A stretch of 60,000 nucleotides of DNA from Lineus longissimus (taxonomy: Eukaryota > Nemertea > Pilidiophora > Heteronemertea > Lineidae). The notes beneath the pieces were generated by a model. That model was given only the letters and a program-made list of their open reading frames with translations, made no database searches and was not told the DNA's origin. Positions 7,810-16,829 of the stretch are shown here, piece by piece; within the stretch, counting starts at the first letter, position 1; each line of letters begins with the position of its first letter. The stretch lies in contig NC_088318.1 of NCBI RefSeq assembly GCF_910592395.1, positions 9,798,349 through 9,858,348 of the forward strand, given 5' to 3'. A program made the position numbers and the translations under genes.

Positions 7810-9198
7810 ATGGCTGCTGATTATGATCCAACATTTGAAGATAAAGTCAATGATCCAAATAAAGATGACTTGGTGGATGCGGAAGAGCAACAAAGAGAGG
7901 ATAATGGTAATCTTATAGATGAATTGACTGGAGATATTCCACGAGCTCCAAGGGAAAGTTTAATGAACGCTGAGGCCGTCATTGATAGAAAAGATGAATT
8001 TATTAACAAATATATGGAAAAAAATGAATTATATTTAAGAAGGGACATAAAAGAATTGCGTCACAAACTGACAATTACTCCAAGCGGAACTGTATTTTTT
8101 AAACCAATAGAAGGAGATAAAATTAAACTAACACGAGCTGATAAAGAACCTTATACTGTTAGCTCTATAAAAGGAAGAGGAAAAGCAGAATTCATGAGCT
8201 TTTTTAAAAAAATTAATTTAAACACTCCAATACTTGAAAATGTTGGAGAAAAAACAGGTAGAAGACAATTGAATTTCGAAGATGAAGCAGGATCTATTCC
8301 ACTGGAACCTGAAATTATTGACACAAATGTTGAACAGGACACAAACATTGACACGGGTGAAACAACGTTTGTTGAACCTGAGACAGATGATATAGTCAAT
8401 GTTCAAACACATATTTTTGATGAAACAGGCAAGCCCATGAAAACAAATAATTCTAAATTAGATGATGCTATTGACTACATCAGACGTAAGTCTAAAGCTG
8501 TTAAAGAAAAATTTAGGCAAGCACGTGACAGAATAAAAGATAAGATAAATACACTGAGGCAAAGTGATGATATTGAAATGGAACCATTAATTGAGCATGA
8601 AGAACAAAATTTAAAAGAGATTGATGAAGCAGAAGCTGATGAATTAGATTCACTCAAAGAAAAGTCAAGACCTTATTTTGAACAAGTAGCTAAAGGCTAT
8701 AGAAAAACTGTCAATGATACAAGTAAATCCTTAGGAGACAGACTTGACGCTTTATTCAAATTGAAAGGCTTTAAACTTGCTACTATTGTGACTGCTGTGC
8801 TGATGGCGATTTCTGCGATTGGTGCAAGCTTTGTATATGGTATTGGTTCTTTAGTAAAACCAAGTAAACCTTCTTAGATTACACCGGGAGGATCTGGAAG
8901 ACCTAGTAAACCTATAGGACCTAGCAAACCTCCTAGTAAAATTACACAAGGTCTGATAAAATTTAAAAATTGGTTACTTTCTTTAGGTAAAAAAGCTTTA
9001 GTAGCTTTGCCTGGAATTTTAGGCTCCATTGTGTCTACTATCTTAAAAGCAGCTGCTGGTGTTGTAGGATTTTTAGCAGAGCATTTGATTATTATGGTCG
9101 CAGTCACTATTCTTGTTATTGTTCAAGTATTGACATCCAATATAGGAAGCATTAAACAAAAAGCACATAAAATTTCTTCTAAAATAAATGAACGTTAG
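7810..9198 (+). pseudogene. Long membrane-anchored viral protein gene with one internal UAG
   Basis: From the ATG in TTAAAATAAATG the frame is open to TAG at 8875-8877 (355 codons) and then continues in the same frame to TAG at 9196-9198, 462 codons in all. The first part is acidic and hydrophilic. A basic helix follows (about residues 218-245), then an acidic linker and a membrane segment near residues 317-338. After the stop come a Pro/Lys/Ser-rich linker and two further hydrophobic segments. The uninterrupted coding character on both sides shows that the stop is a point lesion, or possibly read through. The 3' end overlaps the next gene's ATG by 11 nt. The product is probably a virion membrane or internal protein; I recognise no enzyme domain. 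Confidence 0.75.
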
Positions 9199-9882
9199 AT
9201 TCCATGACGTATTACGTTGTCTACTTCCAGCTAGTATTCAGTCATATGAAACTGTACAGGTTGAAAAGGCTATTATTCCTATGACTTACTATAATTTTTC
9301 AAGGAAATTGAATAATCACTATCTACGATTAGCGACTGTGGTCAATGAGGAATATACAGCACAGGATATAATTGTTATTCCTGATGGATTTTATACGCCA
9401 GCTACTTATAATAAAGCAGTAAATGAAGCGCTGAGTGAAAAAGGACATGCTGATAAATTTGAGTTGAATTATTTACCTTCATTAGGTAAAATAAAAATTA
9501 AAGTTAAACCACCATTTGGAGTCATTCTCCATAAAGAACTAGGTGAAATATTAGGAATGACTCATGAAGAGATTACCTTCATAAGCTCAGAAATTACTGG
9601 GAATAAACCTTGTAAACTTCTACCCTATCATGAGTATAGAATTTCTTGCAGTATTGTTGATACACATAAAAATTTAGTGAATGGATTGGAAAGCGCAGTG
9701 ATCTTATTACTTCATTTGTTCCCAAGGGTAAATATTATGGAGATATTCATGAATATACCTCCCTTCAAAAAGTAAAGATCGCAAAGCACGATCATACTAG
9801 TATTGAACTACAGGTCAAAGATCAGAATGATGATCCTATTGAATTTTTAACTCCAGTTTCAATTGATTTACGATTAGAATAA
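9188..9882 (+). pseudogene. Minor capsid-like (penton-type) gene with a frameshift
   Basis: The ATG lies in CTAAAATAAATG and overlaps the end of the previous gene. The first frame codes about 170 residues of beta-rich protein and then drifts into unrelated residues, stopping at 9775. From about 9700 the coding signal continues in another frame to TAA at 9880-9882, directly before the next ATG. The total length is one short of a multiple of three, consistent with a single-base deletion between about 9690 and 9715. Size (about 231 residues when whole), beta-strand content and position make a single jelly-roll minor capsid protein likely. I do not see an alternative enzyme motif. Confidence 0.65.
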
Positions 9883-10296
9883 ATGGATGATGCTGAACAA
9901 TTTAGACTTGAAAAAATTAAAGAAAAAATTACTGAATTAGAGCTGAATATTGAAAAAAGAAAAAAATTAAATAAAAATTATAAAAAAGCTAGTCAAATCT
10001 TACACGGTTGTGAAATTGGTATGTATATTACCAGTGTCACTGTCGCATCAATTGGAGCTGCGACAGTGATTGGAAATGTCATCAGTATTCCAATTTCCGC
10101 TATCTGTACACTCCTAGGCTTGGTTGGAAAAATTGTAGTTCCTAAATTAAGGAAAAAGGAGAAAAAACATTTAGATATTTTAATTAAGAAAAAAGCATGC
10201 TTACGGAGTGTCGATAATTTACTTTCCAGATTCATGGATAATGGCACTATTTCTGCGAGTGAATTTGAGCTCATCCTAGAATCCGAAATGACATGA
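9883..10296 (+). CDS. Coiled-coil membrane protein, function unknown
   Basis: This 137-aa frame begins immediately after the previous stop, with the start codon in GAATAAATG. Residues 1-38 form a charged helix rich in Lys, Glu and Ile. Two hydrophobic stretches span about residues 46-65 and 66-88, separated by a short polar turn and rich in small residues (ASIGAATVIGNVISIPISA). A basic helix (KLRKKEKKH) and a C-terminal acidic segment follow. This suggests a hairpin-type membrane protein with both ends on the same side. The frame is intact and ends tail to tail with the next minus-strand gene. I cannot assign a function. Confidence 0.65.
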   Translation: MDDAEQFRLEKIKEKITELELNIEKRKKLNKNYKKASQILHGCEIGMYITSVTVASIGAATVIGNVISIPISAICTLLGLVGKIVVPKLRKKEKKHLDILIKKKACLRSVDNLLSRFMDNGTISASEFELILESEMT

Positions 10297-10364
10297 CTTT
10301 CATCTGAGATAATCAGTTTGGGCTGTAAAAGCGAGTCAGAAAAAAGTAGTGTGGGTGAGTAAAT

Positions 10365-10386
10365 TTATAAGCTTTTTAGCTTATAA
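10365..10386. terminator. Hairpin between convergent genes
   Basis: TTATAAGCT pairs with AGCTTATAA across a short T-rich loop, a 9-bp stem. It lies between the stop at 10296 (plus) and the stop of the minus-strand gene, whose TAA (10383-10381) is inside the right arm. It matches the pattern of the other gene-end hairpins of the element. Confidence 0.6.
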
Positions 10387-10674
10387 AATTACATCAATCG
10401 TGACTGTGTCAAGATTTATAAATCCATCTTTGTAATATCTTAAGTCTATTATAGAAACATCTAGCCATGGATTATAACATACATGTCCATACATGTGATT
10501 TTTAATCAACTTTCTTTTGTGCTCCATTAGACAAGTGTAATTCATTGGAAAGTCTGTGACATTCACAAGCGGAGCGAGAGTATTTCTAGGTACAAAATTA
10601 ATTCCTGTCAAAATGACATTTCCAGTCATTGACAAGCATAGTACGCCAATGAGAGCTTTCACAGTTTTGTTCAT
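10381..10674 (-). CDS. Small signal-anchored protein with a possible PC4-like core
   Basis: This 97-aa frame has its start codon in ATCATAAATG. An N-terminal hydrophobic segment (about residues 6-26, ALIGVLCLSMTGNVILTGI) could be a signal anchor. The middle has a Cys-containing stretch and then a beta-rich core, CYNPWLDVSIIDLRYYKDG, that recalls the ssDNA-binding strands of PC4/p15-type domains. The PC4 likeness is weak, and the family's usual last strands seem to be missing, so the gene may be truncated. A small secreted or membrane protein is equally possible. It lies between two hairpin or repeat boundaries and is the penultimate gene before the presumed viral end. Confidence 0.5.
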   Translation of the reverse strand: MNKTVKALIGVLCLSMTGNVILTGINFVPRNTLAPLVNVTDFPMNYTCLMEHKRKLIKNHMYGHVCYNPWLDVSIIDLRYYKDGFINLDTVTIDVIL

Positions 10675-10717
10675 TTATGATGTTTTTATTTTCTTTAGAT
10701 ATAGGATTAGTAGAAAA

Positions 10718-11017
10718 TTATTCTAAAAGATTAAATCCATAAAACTTTTTACCCTGTTTTGTTTCCTTGACTCCTGTGAATCTTATATAATTGTGATCAC
10801 GATTTATCTTTTGTTTGATGACACTCGTCGCCCACACTGTGACTTCTTTAGATTCTGAGTCTTCCAGTTCAAGCAGTGTTGATTCTCCTATTTTTGTACT
10901 TATATTTCTGAATGAGTTGATTTTATACCATTTGTTCACTGGAAGATCTTTAAATTTTAGATAATCTGTTGACTCTGTGACTCTTGATTCAAGTTCTTCG
11001 TTTGATGGAAAGTTCAT
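10718..11017 (-). CDS. Probable OB-fold single-strand DNA-binding protein
   Basis: I take the ATG at 11017-11015, which lies in TGTAAATAAAATG, the same start context as the zinc-ribbon gene at 3877. An upstream in-frame ATG would add only an artefactual Leu-Ser-Lys repeat from a 9-bp DNA repeat. The resulting 99-aa protein has a DLPVNKWYKINSFR strand, a second strand TLLELEDSES, a VTVWATSVIK strand, and a C-terminal YIRFTGVKETKQGKKFYGF segment. This order of strands, with aromatic and basic residues, fits a minimal OB fold, as in small viral ssDNA-binding proteins. A role in replication is inferred from fold and from the shared start context. Confidence 0.5.
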   Translation of the reverse strand: MNFPSNEELESRVTESTDYLKFKDLPVNKWYKINSFRNISTKIGESTLLELEDSESKEVTVWATSVIKQKINRDHNYIRFTGVKETKQGKKFYGFNLLE

Positions 11018-11052
11018 TTTATTTACAAGAAAATAATTTCTATTAAGTTCAC

Positions 11053-11165
11053 GTTTTGATAATTTTGATAATTTTGATAATTTTGATAATTTTGATAATT
11101 TTGATAATTTTGATAATTTTGATAATTTTGATAATTTTGATAATTTTGATAATTTTGATAATTTG
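11053..11165. repeat. 9-bp tandem repeat near the presumed viral end
   Basis: About 12.5 head-to-tail copies of TTTTGATAA cover this stretch almost without change. Because 9 is a multiple of three, the minus strand stays open and reads as repeated Leu-Ser-Lys, but it lies upstream of the natural start of the gene at 11017. Simple repeats near the termini are common in Polinton-like elements. Confidence 0.85.
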
Positions 11166-11208
11166 GACAATTTAGTGACTTGACTGAAGTTTGACTGGAA
11201 ACTATTTA

Positions 11209-11284
11209 GACTGGGATTTGACTGAGACTCTTTTGAAACGTGTTGACTGGGATTTGACTTGGAGATTTTGACTGGGATTTGACT
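11209..11284. repeat. Three spaced 15-bp repeats at the presumed viral terminus
   Basis: GACTGGGATTTGACT occurs at 11209-11223, 11245-11259 and 11270-11284, with weaker relatives of TTGACT between and before them. The last copy is directly followed by DNA that soon becomes Gypsy integrase sequence. These may be part of the terminal inverted repeat of the virus. The matching left end would be outside the window. Confidence 0.55.
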
Positions 11285-11317
11285 GCTGGGTTAGAATGCC
11301 CATTATTACACTACTAA

Positions 11318-12073
11318 CCACGCCTTCCACCAGACTTGATATATGGTACACCCACACCACACTATTGGAGAAAAGCTGGATTTTATGCCAGAGACCTACA
11401 CAAAGATCTTCAGGCTGGACAAAGAACAGTTTACGACAAATGGGCACGGCACCACCCATACTGGGTAGGTGATAAAGTCTGGTTACTGACGTATGTATCC
11501 AAACATAGACACCGGAAACTAGCCCTACCGTGGGAAGGTCCCTACATAGTTAAGAAACGGATGCAAAACACCGAGGGCTTACCCGGAGTGACCTATCGTA
11601 TTCAGCATGAGGTGACCCGAAAGAGGTTGGTTGTGCATCACAACCAATTAAAGCCCCATGAAGCTCCGCGTATACCAAGCCCTCTGCATCTCGACTCAGA
11701 TCTGATGGATCCGAATGCTACACCACCACCAAGACCAAACCTCTTCCAAAAACAGCTGAGCCTTGTCCCAGTAGTCCCAGGAGGAGCTGGTGGTTATGTG
11801 GCCCCAGCAGTGCCTGCAGCAATCCCAATTGATCCTGCAGACGAAGACCTTGCTCCAGCACCAGCTCCAGCAGCACCAATAATGGTCACCGCACCACACC
11901 AAACACCACCGGAAAACGGAGTGCTGGCACGAGAGCCAGCAAGGGCTCCAGCACCTGTGGTCACAAGGTCAGGCCCGGTAGTAAGAACACCGGCTCGCTA
12001 TGTGGATTTTGTTGAAAGGCTGGGTCTGTTACCGCCACTGAAAGCGTTTGAATTTAGACAACCAGAAATCTAG
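11318..12073 (+). pseudogene. Ty3/Gypsy integrase C-terminus (5'-truncated pol fragment)
   Basis: The frame is open from 11318 to the stop at 12071-12073; an in-frame stop at 11315-11317 and loss of homology mark the break. It opens with RLPPDLIYGTP, the segment found after the catalytic core of Gypsy integrases. It continues with GDKVWLL and the GPY/F module (LPWEGPYIVKK...TYRIQHE...VVHHNQLKPH), which binds DNA. A Pro/Ala-rich tail of about 80 residues ends the protein. Protease, reverse transcriptase, RNase H and the integrase catalytic core are absent here. The truncation coincides with the viral terminus, which suggests that the virus split this element. Confidence 0.85.
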
Positions 12074-13131
12074 GGAGTAGGAGCTGGTGGGAAGGGAAGG
12101 CGATGGCAAGTATAATGCCTGTGCCACACGGAAATGTTCCCTTGCCAGCGAATCCACTACCAGACGAATAGGGAGGCTACCGACCATGCCTACGAAATAT
12201 CCCCCTGGTTTCGATGTAGGGTCTACAGGAGTTTACGGAGAATTCGGCCTAATAGGCAAACAGGAGGAATACAGTTGTGTTGACGTGTATTGTGTGACCT
12301 TTTTGTGGGAATCAGTGACGTTTTAGACATTGGGGGATAGGAAAGACGTTGTATCCTAATTCGCGCGCGCGCTGAATCATGTTTAGTTGAATGTTTGCAT
12401 AATTATGTATGATTTTTGGGGGGAATTTACATGTTTGGTTGTGTTCCACGTGCGGAGGACTGTGTTTCAGCGCCGTTTGTTCAAATGCTGGGAGGACTAT
12501 ATCTCAGCAATGCTTACCCGACCGGGGTTTGGAGAGTGATATAACTAAGTGACTGTTCCCAGCACAGACATTATTCGTATGGTTAATCGCTGACCAATTC
12601 AGGAGACTCGTGACGAGTCCGGATGGTATTCTTCTTGAGGGAGGAGTGTATATATGTTAATATGTTTAAATAATTTGGGATGTAGTTTCATAGTCAGCAT
12701 CATAGAAGTGTTTGGGCATTCAGTCCAGGATGGGTTAAAACATTTTCATATGCATTGTCTTGTAGTTGTGTGTTTAAAAAGAAAGTTCACAAGGTCCCAT
12801 TAGGTAAGGTGGGAATAGTAATTAATTTTCTTGTGTAATTTTGCTATGTGGATACACGTGGTTCTGTTTGACCCGTGTGGCCGTGTCTATAAACCCACAG
12901 TCGGAAGTGGGCAGAAGATTGGACTGTTATATGGAGGTTCCACGGTGTGGACAGTATTAGTTTAGGCCTAAACGTATTAGCCGTGCGGCACGACGGCGGA
13001 CTCTGCCGACACGAGGATGTGACATCGGAGATTTACATGTATAGGGTTAGAGAAGTAGCAGGTTGTTCGTTAGCACTCGATCCATTTTGATTTTGGAGAC
13101 TCGGGCCGAGTCTCATCTAAGGGGGGAGGTA
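12074..13131 (+). mobile_element. 3' non-coding region of the Gypsy element with polypurine tract
   Basis: No convincing envelope or other gene is present between the pol stop and the LTR, and the short open frames lack domain character. The last bases (13119-13129, AAGGGGGGAGG) form the polypurine tract that primes plus-strand DNA synthesis, directly before the LTR. Short inverted pieces such as GAGACTCG...CGAGTCTC occur near 13098-13114. Confidence 0.7.
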
Positions 13132-13390
13132 TGTGGCGGGGCGATATGTAGCAACCAGACCCTGAGATCTTCCCAAACCGTCAGCATCTTGGAGACGGTC
13201 CCTCTGTAGGGAAGCTGCGCAGGCTAGCTGCGCAGGCTAGCTGCGCAGGCTAGCTGCGCAGTTGGTAAACGCCCATGTGTGCACGTGAAGTGTTTAGGTT
13301 TTTCGGCTAATAAAAGCATCGGTATTCGAGAGATACGCTGGTTCTATATTTATAAAACATCCCGTAGCGGACTGAAGACGGCCCGTTACA
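13132..13390 (+). mobile_element. 3' LTR of the Gypsy retrotransposon
   Basis: The 259-bp LTR begins TGTGGCGGGG directly after the polypurine tract and ends CCCGTTACA, obeying the TG...CA rule. It contains a polyadenylation signal (AATAAA at about 13308-13313) and about four copies of a 13-bp GC-rich repeat (GCTGCGCAGGCTA) at about 13211-13262. No second LTR is in the window, so no age can be derived. Confidence 0.8.
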
Positions 13391-13491
13391 ATTCCATGAC
13401 TGAGGAAGTTCATCAGGAATAGGCCCTGTTTAGTTCTAATTATCATGGCTTGACTAAGGAGAGGATGAAGGGAGGATAGATGAGCCATACA

Positions 13492-13720
13492 AGTTTAGTG
13501 AGTAAATCGTTTTTTCTTGGGTCAACAGCAGATAAACATAAATGCATGTTGTCAGACTGTTGATGATGGGAAATTTGTCGAAAACAGCGGAACTCCAGAT
13601 GGCGTATGGGTCAGTGGAAAAAGTGGAATCATTTTTTGGAACAATTGTTTTTTCCGCTGACCCTTGAATTCTGGAGCTGAATTCTGATTATTACATCTAT
13701 TTAGGTTTACTCATTAAACT
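13492..13720. mobile_element. 229-bp MITE with 15-bp inverted ends
   Basis: AGTTTAGTGAGTAAA at the left end and TTTACTCATTAAACT at the right are inverted repeats with one mismatch. A second internal inverted segment (AACTCCAG...CTGGAG) is present. There is no coding sequence. The superfamily is not assigned. Confidence 0.6.
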
Positions 13721-13763
13721 ATAATTTCATTTCGTGTGATTTGCACACTTATAAAATTTGAAA

Positions 13764-14491
13764 TTATAGACATGGCGATTTACGGAGGTTGTGAATTAGG
13801 GACGTTGTGTTATACAGTCGTATGTTTAACAGCCGTTGGGTGGCGCTCGTGTCGGAAATGAAAGGAGTAGTTCTTGCATGCTTGGAGAACATGAATGCAT
13901 TCTCGGTTCTCTTTTTAAGCTAGCTTTTGGCCTAGCCTATTCTTCTTATTATAGTTATATAGGCCGAGGCCTATCGAAAAATCTCGGACACTTACCCAAA
14001 AGATATTGCATCTGTTCCCTAGGGATATCAAAACGAGGTCTTCCACCGCTAGGCCCTTGCGAAATATTTCTTGGGGGTTGGGCAGCAGCAGTCCCACCGG
14101 CGTCACTTTGCTGATCATTGATAATACCACGAAATACTCTGTGAATTTCAGCAAGAAGGGTCGAAATATTTTCTGTGGTTTCATTTCCAACACACAAATC
14201 AATACTGTCACGCACGACACTTTCTAATTGAAAATCGACAGCATCGTCAATTTCAGATTCATGCTCAATAGCAAATTTGATTTCACCGACGACTCTTTCA
14301 ATTCTATCACCCAGAACCGAGAATGCATTCATGTTCTCCAAGCATGCAAGAACTACTCCCTTCATTTCCGACACGAGCGCCACCCAACAGCTGTTAAACA
14401 TACGACTGTATAACACAAAGTCTGTATCAAACCACGTCTGTAAGGACGACATTGGTCTTCATCGTAAATCGCCATGTCTATAATTACTAAC
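13764..14491. mobile_element. Transposon fragment with long inverted duplication
   Basis: Positions about 13808-13911 are the near-perfect reverse complement of about 14311-14413. The outer parts (13764-13785 and about 14470-14491) match as well, so arms of about 150 bp flank a 400-bp core. In the left arm about 50 bp of the right-arm sequence is replaced by a short segment resembling the GGAGGTTG/GGACGTT repeats seen at 14485-14605. The core encodes the minus-strand fragment described separately. The structure looks like an aberrant transposition or foldback product. Confidence 0.65.
13955..14452 (-). pseudogene. N-terminal part of a transposon-borne integrase-like protein
   Basis: This is a 165-codon frame. 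Residues 1-110 are helical and unremarkable. Near the C-terminus GGRPRFDIPREQMQYLL recalls the segment just before the helix-turn-helix of the animal 'integrase core domain' transposon proteins. In those the helix-turn-helix and a DDE-type integrase core normally follow. Here the homology ends within a few residues, so the catalytic part is missing or in another exon. The start of the frame lies inside the inverted-repeat arm, and the same coding segment is repeated in inverse orientation at 13808-13911. The assignment rests on one motif and is tentative. Confidence 0.4.
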
Positions 14492-14605
14492 GTCTTAAAT
14501 TTGTTAATGTCATAAATTCTAACGTCTTTAATTTAACCACCCAAATTTGCAACCTCCTTATAAAATTGGTAACGTCCATATAAAAATTGCAACCTCCATT
14601 TATTG
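14485..14605. repeat. Subterminal short repeats (AACGTC / AACCTCC)
   Basis: Repeated units of AACGTC...TAAATTTG and GCAACCTCC separated by AT-rich spacers occur 3-4 times, with one inverted copy at about 13787-13810. They probably belong to the end of the transposon at 13764-14491. From 14606 to 15004 I see no gene or recognisable repeat. Confidence 0.45.
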
Positions 14606-15004
14606 CGGATAAAACCGCCCATAGTACAAGTAATTTTGTATGTTAGCGTATGGCCGGGGCTGATCATACGCTCCCAAGGTGTATTGTATTCTCCAGTTGC
14701 TGGTTAAGGGTAACCTCGGGGGGCCTGTGGTTCGTTCTCGGCCATGCGTGTTGATGACAAAAACTGTCGAGTGAGACCGGATGGGGTGCTCGACAAGCCG
14801 GGCCGAAATAAAGACACAATCACGATAAACTACGATTTGTGCCATTCCTTTAGTGATTGCAAGGCCACGTATCAGCAGAAACGATACACTGTACACAGTC
14901 TTGCCTCCGTTATTCAAACATCCTGGCAGTAAATGTTCACCATGCCCGTCCACATCATCCAACCACTGACCACGACTTCATTGCCACTTTTGGCCCCATA
15001 GTGG

Positions 15005-15195
15005 CCAAGCCAGGAATCGGATCGGACCAAAATTCAGCGTCTGAAGTCACCTGACGTGGGGGGTTCGGTGTACAAAGTTTTAAGTTCATAGCTCAAGCGG
15101 TTGAGAAACGTGCCACTGTTTTTGATACAGGATACAGATGCCTACGATGGACACTGCGGTATTGTATAGACTCCCCTACTAACCAAAAATGAGAG
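15005..15195 (+). mobile_element. 3' part of a dispersed non-autonomous repeat (family B)
   Basis: This stretch matches 27640-27866, 30064-30252 and 44220-44433 by eye: GGTGTACAAAGTTT, GTTGAGAAACGTGCCACTG and CACTGCGGTATTGTATAGACT occur in the same order. The terminal GGTGAGC motif is degenerate here (CTAACCAAAAA). It is non-coding. Confidence 0.65.
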
Positions 15196-16829
15196 TGAAA
15201 TCTCTAGCAGTTCTAAAGTTATAGCCTAGACGAACAACGCACTACAGGCCTATACCATAATACATCCGTCTTGCGACGGGCGTATAAAAAGAACAAATTC
15301 ACTAGTTTTTTTATTCCCGCCGAAAGCACCCAACATGATTCAAGAGCAATTTGTCATCATAAGATTGGATTCTAGAAGGTCGCATCACAGCAGAATTTAT
15401 AAGAATGCTTAACACAAGAACAGTCAGAATTCAGAATACTGTATGAAAGTTTAATCAAGACAAGAATACTTCTATTTAAAGTACACAAATTTTGCCAAAA
15501 TTTATTTTTCATTCCCTCCGACATGGCAACCTAACAACTTAGAACTTTACTAAAGCAAAAAATTCAAAACAGCTCAAAAGCGAATTTCGATTTTTTTGGC
15601 GTGCTGGCCAATAGACTAACAAGACTTCATTCTGGTCTACGTACAGAAAGAAGTACACAAGAATTTATTTCAAAATGCACTATAAAAAGTTGTACCTTGC
15701 ATATTCAAACAAATGCCTAATCCCTGCTTACATATTTTTCTGAAAATAAACAAGCAAGCAAGATATGGGAGCATCCATTAAGTACGTAAGCACTGACGGG
15801 AGGGGGGTCTATGAAAAACTGTACACTATACCTACAGGGGGGGGGGGGGGGGGGGGGAATATAGTCTTGCGTACATACACAACCCAAGAACTATTTCTGA
15901 ACAAATTTGAAAATTCTTAAATGCTTAAATGATTACCGTGATAATCAAGGGAATCATACTCGTATTGCACATGAGCCGGAACTTATATGCGATAAACTTG
16001 ACTTTGTTCTGATGACACCCCACTGCGAGGTTTTTAGCTGATTCCCGTGCCACTTTCCCACCTGTGAGCCATGTCAGCGTTTCACTAATTCACCATTCAC
16101 TAAGTAATCAAGCGATACTTAATGAATGCTCCCTATGCTAACCGTGCATCAGAGACAATACCACCAATGAATATTCATAGGTTTGAGGGCAGGCCTATCA
16201 ATTACACGAGTGCATGTTTTTAACTCTCAAGTACATATCTGGAGAGGTATTGAAAAAATATTTGCAGTGGCAAGTCTACAGATATTAAGAAATTATTTGA
16301 TGAAAAAATTAATTTTGAATTTTGCTAATTTGGTAATAGGGGGCGTGTTTTGAGATTTTTCTGCCAGTTGGCTGAAAAGAGTGGAAATATCAATGTCTGT
16401 CCAATTTGTCGATTATCCAAAAAATATCCGTGGTCAACTACCAGTTTACTTATCACCATTTACTTGCCCGACTGTCCGGAATATCATATCAAAATATCAG
16501 ATTCACAACCCCACGCAGTATTTGATGCGTCGCAGTCAAACATTGACAATTGAACTGCTAAAAGGCTTAAAAAATCAATGGTGGTCTTGCCGAGTATATC
16601 TGTAAAAGGGATTCACGTTAGTGTTTGTCTCTATTCTGGCTTTCAGTAAATCACTGATAATATGTCAGAAACAATGTCAACATTGAAGGGTAGACTAGTC
16701 TCTGTATCTTTCCAGTTCCAACGTTTAACGAACTTTTGAAAGTTTTTCAAAAATTTAAACAGGCCCTAGGTCTATATCAACTTCCATAAGGTGACAAATC
16801 TACAGATCAAAGTACCTCCCAAGTCAGCT
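15196..16829. other. Host intergenic DNA with no recognised gene; G21 tract
   Basis: I see no exon, RNA gene or clear transposon in this stretch. A run of 21 G lies at 15837-15857. The 3' end of PSME3IP1 transcripts should fall within a few hundred bases below 16830, but no obvious AATAAA on the minus strand marks it. Confidence 0.5.

Noticed and set aside
11018-11170. N-terminal extension of the OB-fold gene with repeated Leu-Ser-Lys
   Set aside because: It is only translation of the 9-bp DNA repeat. The start at 11017 has the element's conserved start context and the repeat region does not.
11336-11338. TTG as the start of the Gypsy fragment
   Set aside because: Family resemblance extends upstream of it to 11318. 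The fragment is a truncated internal part of pol and has no own start.
15837-15857. G21 tract (and similar runs near 33461, 43416 and 58932) as structured regulatory DNA
   Set aside because: Simple homopolymers are common in such genomes and prone to sequencing error; no supporting context seen.
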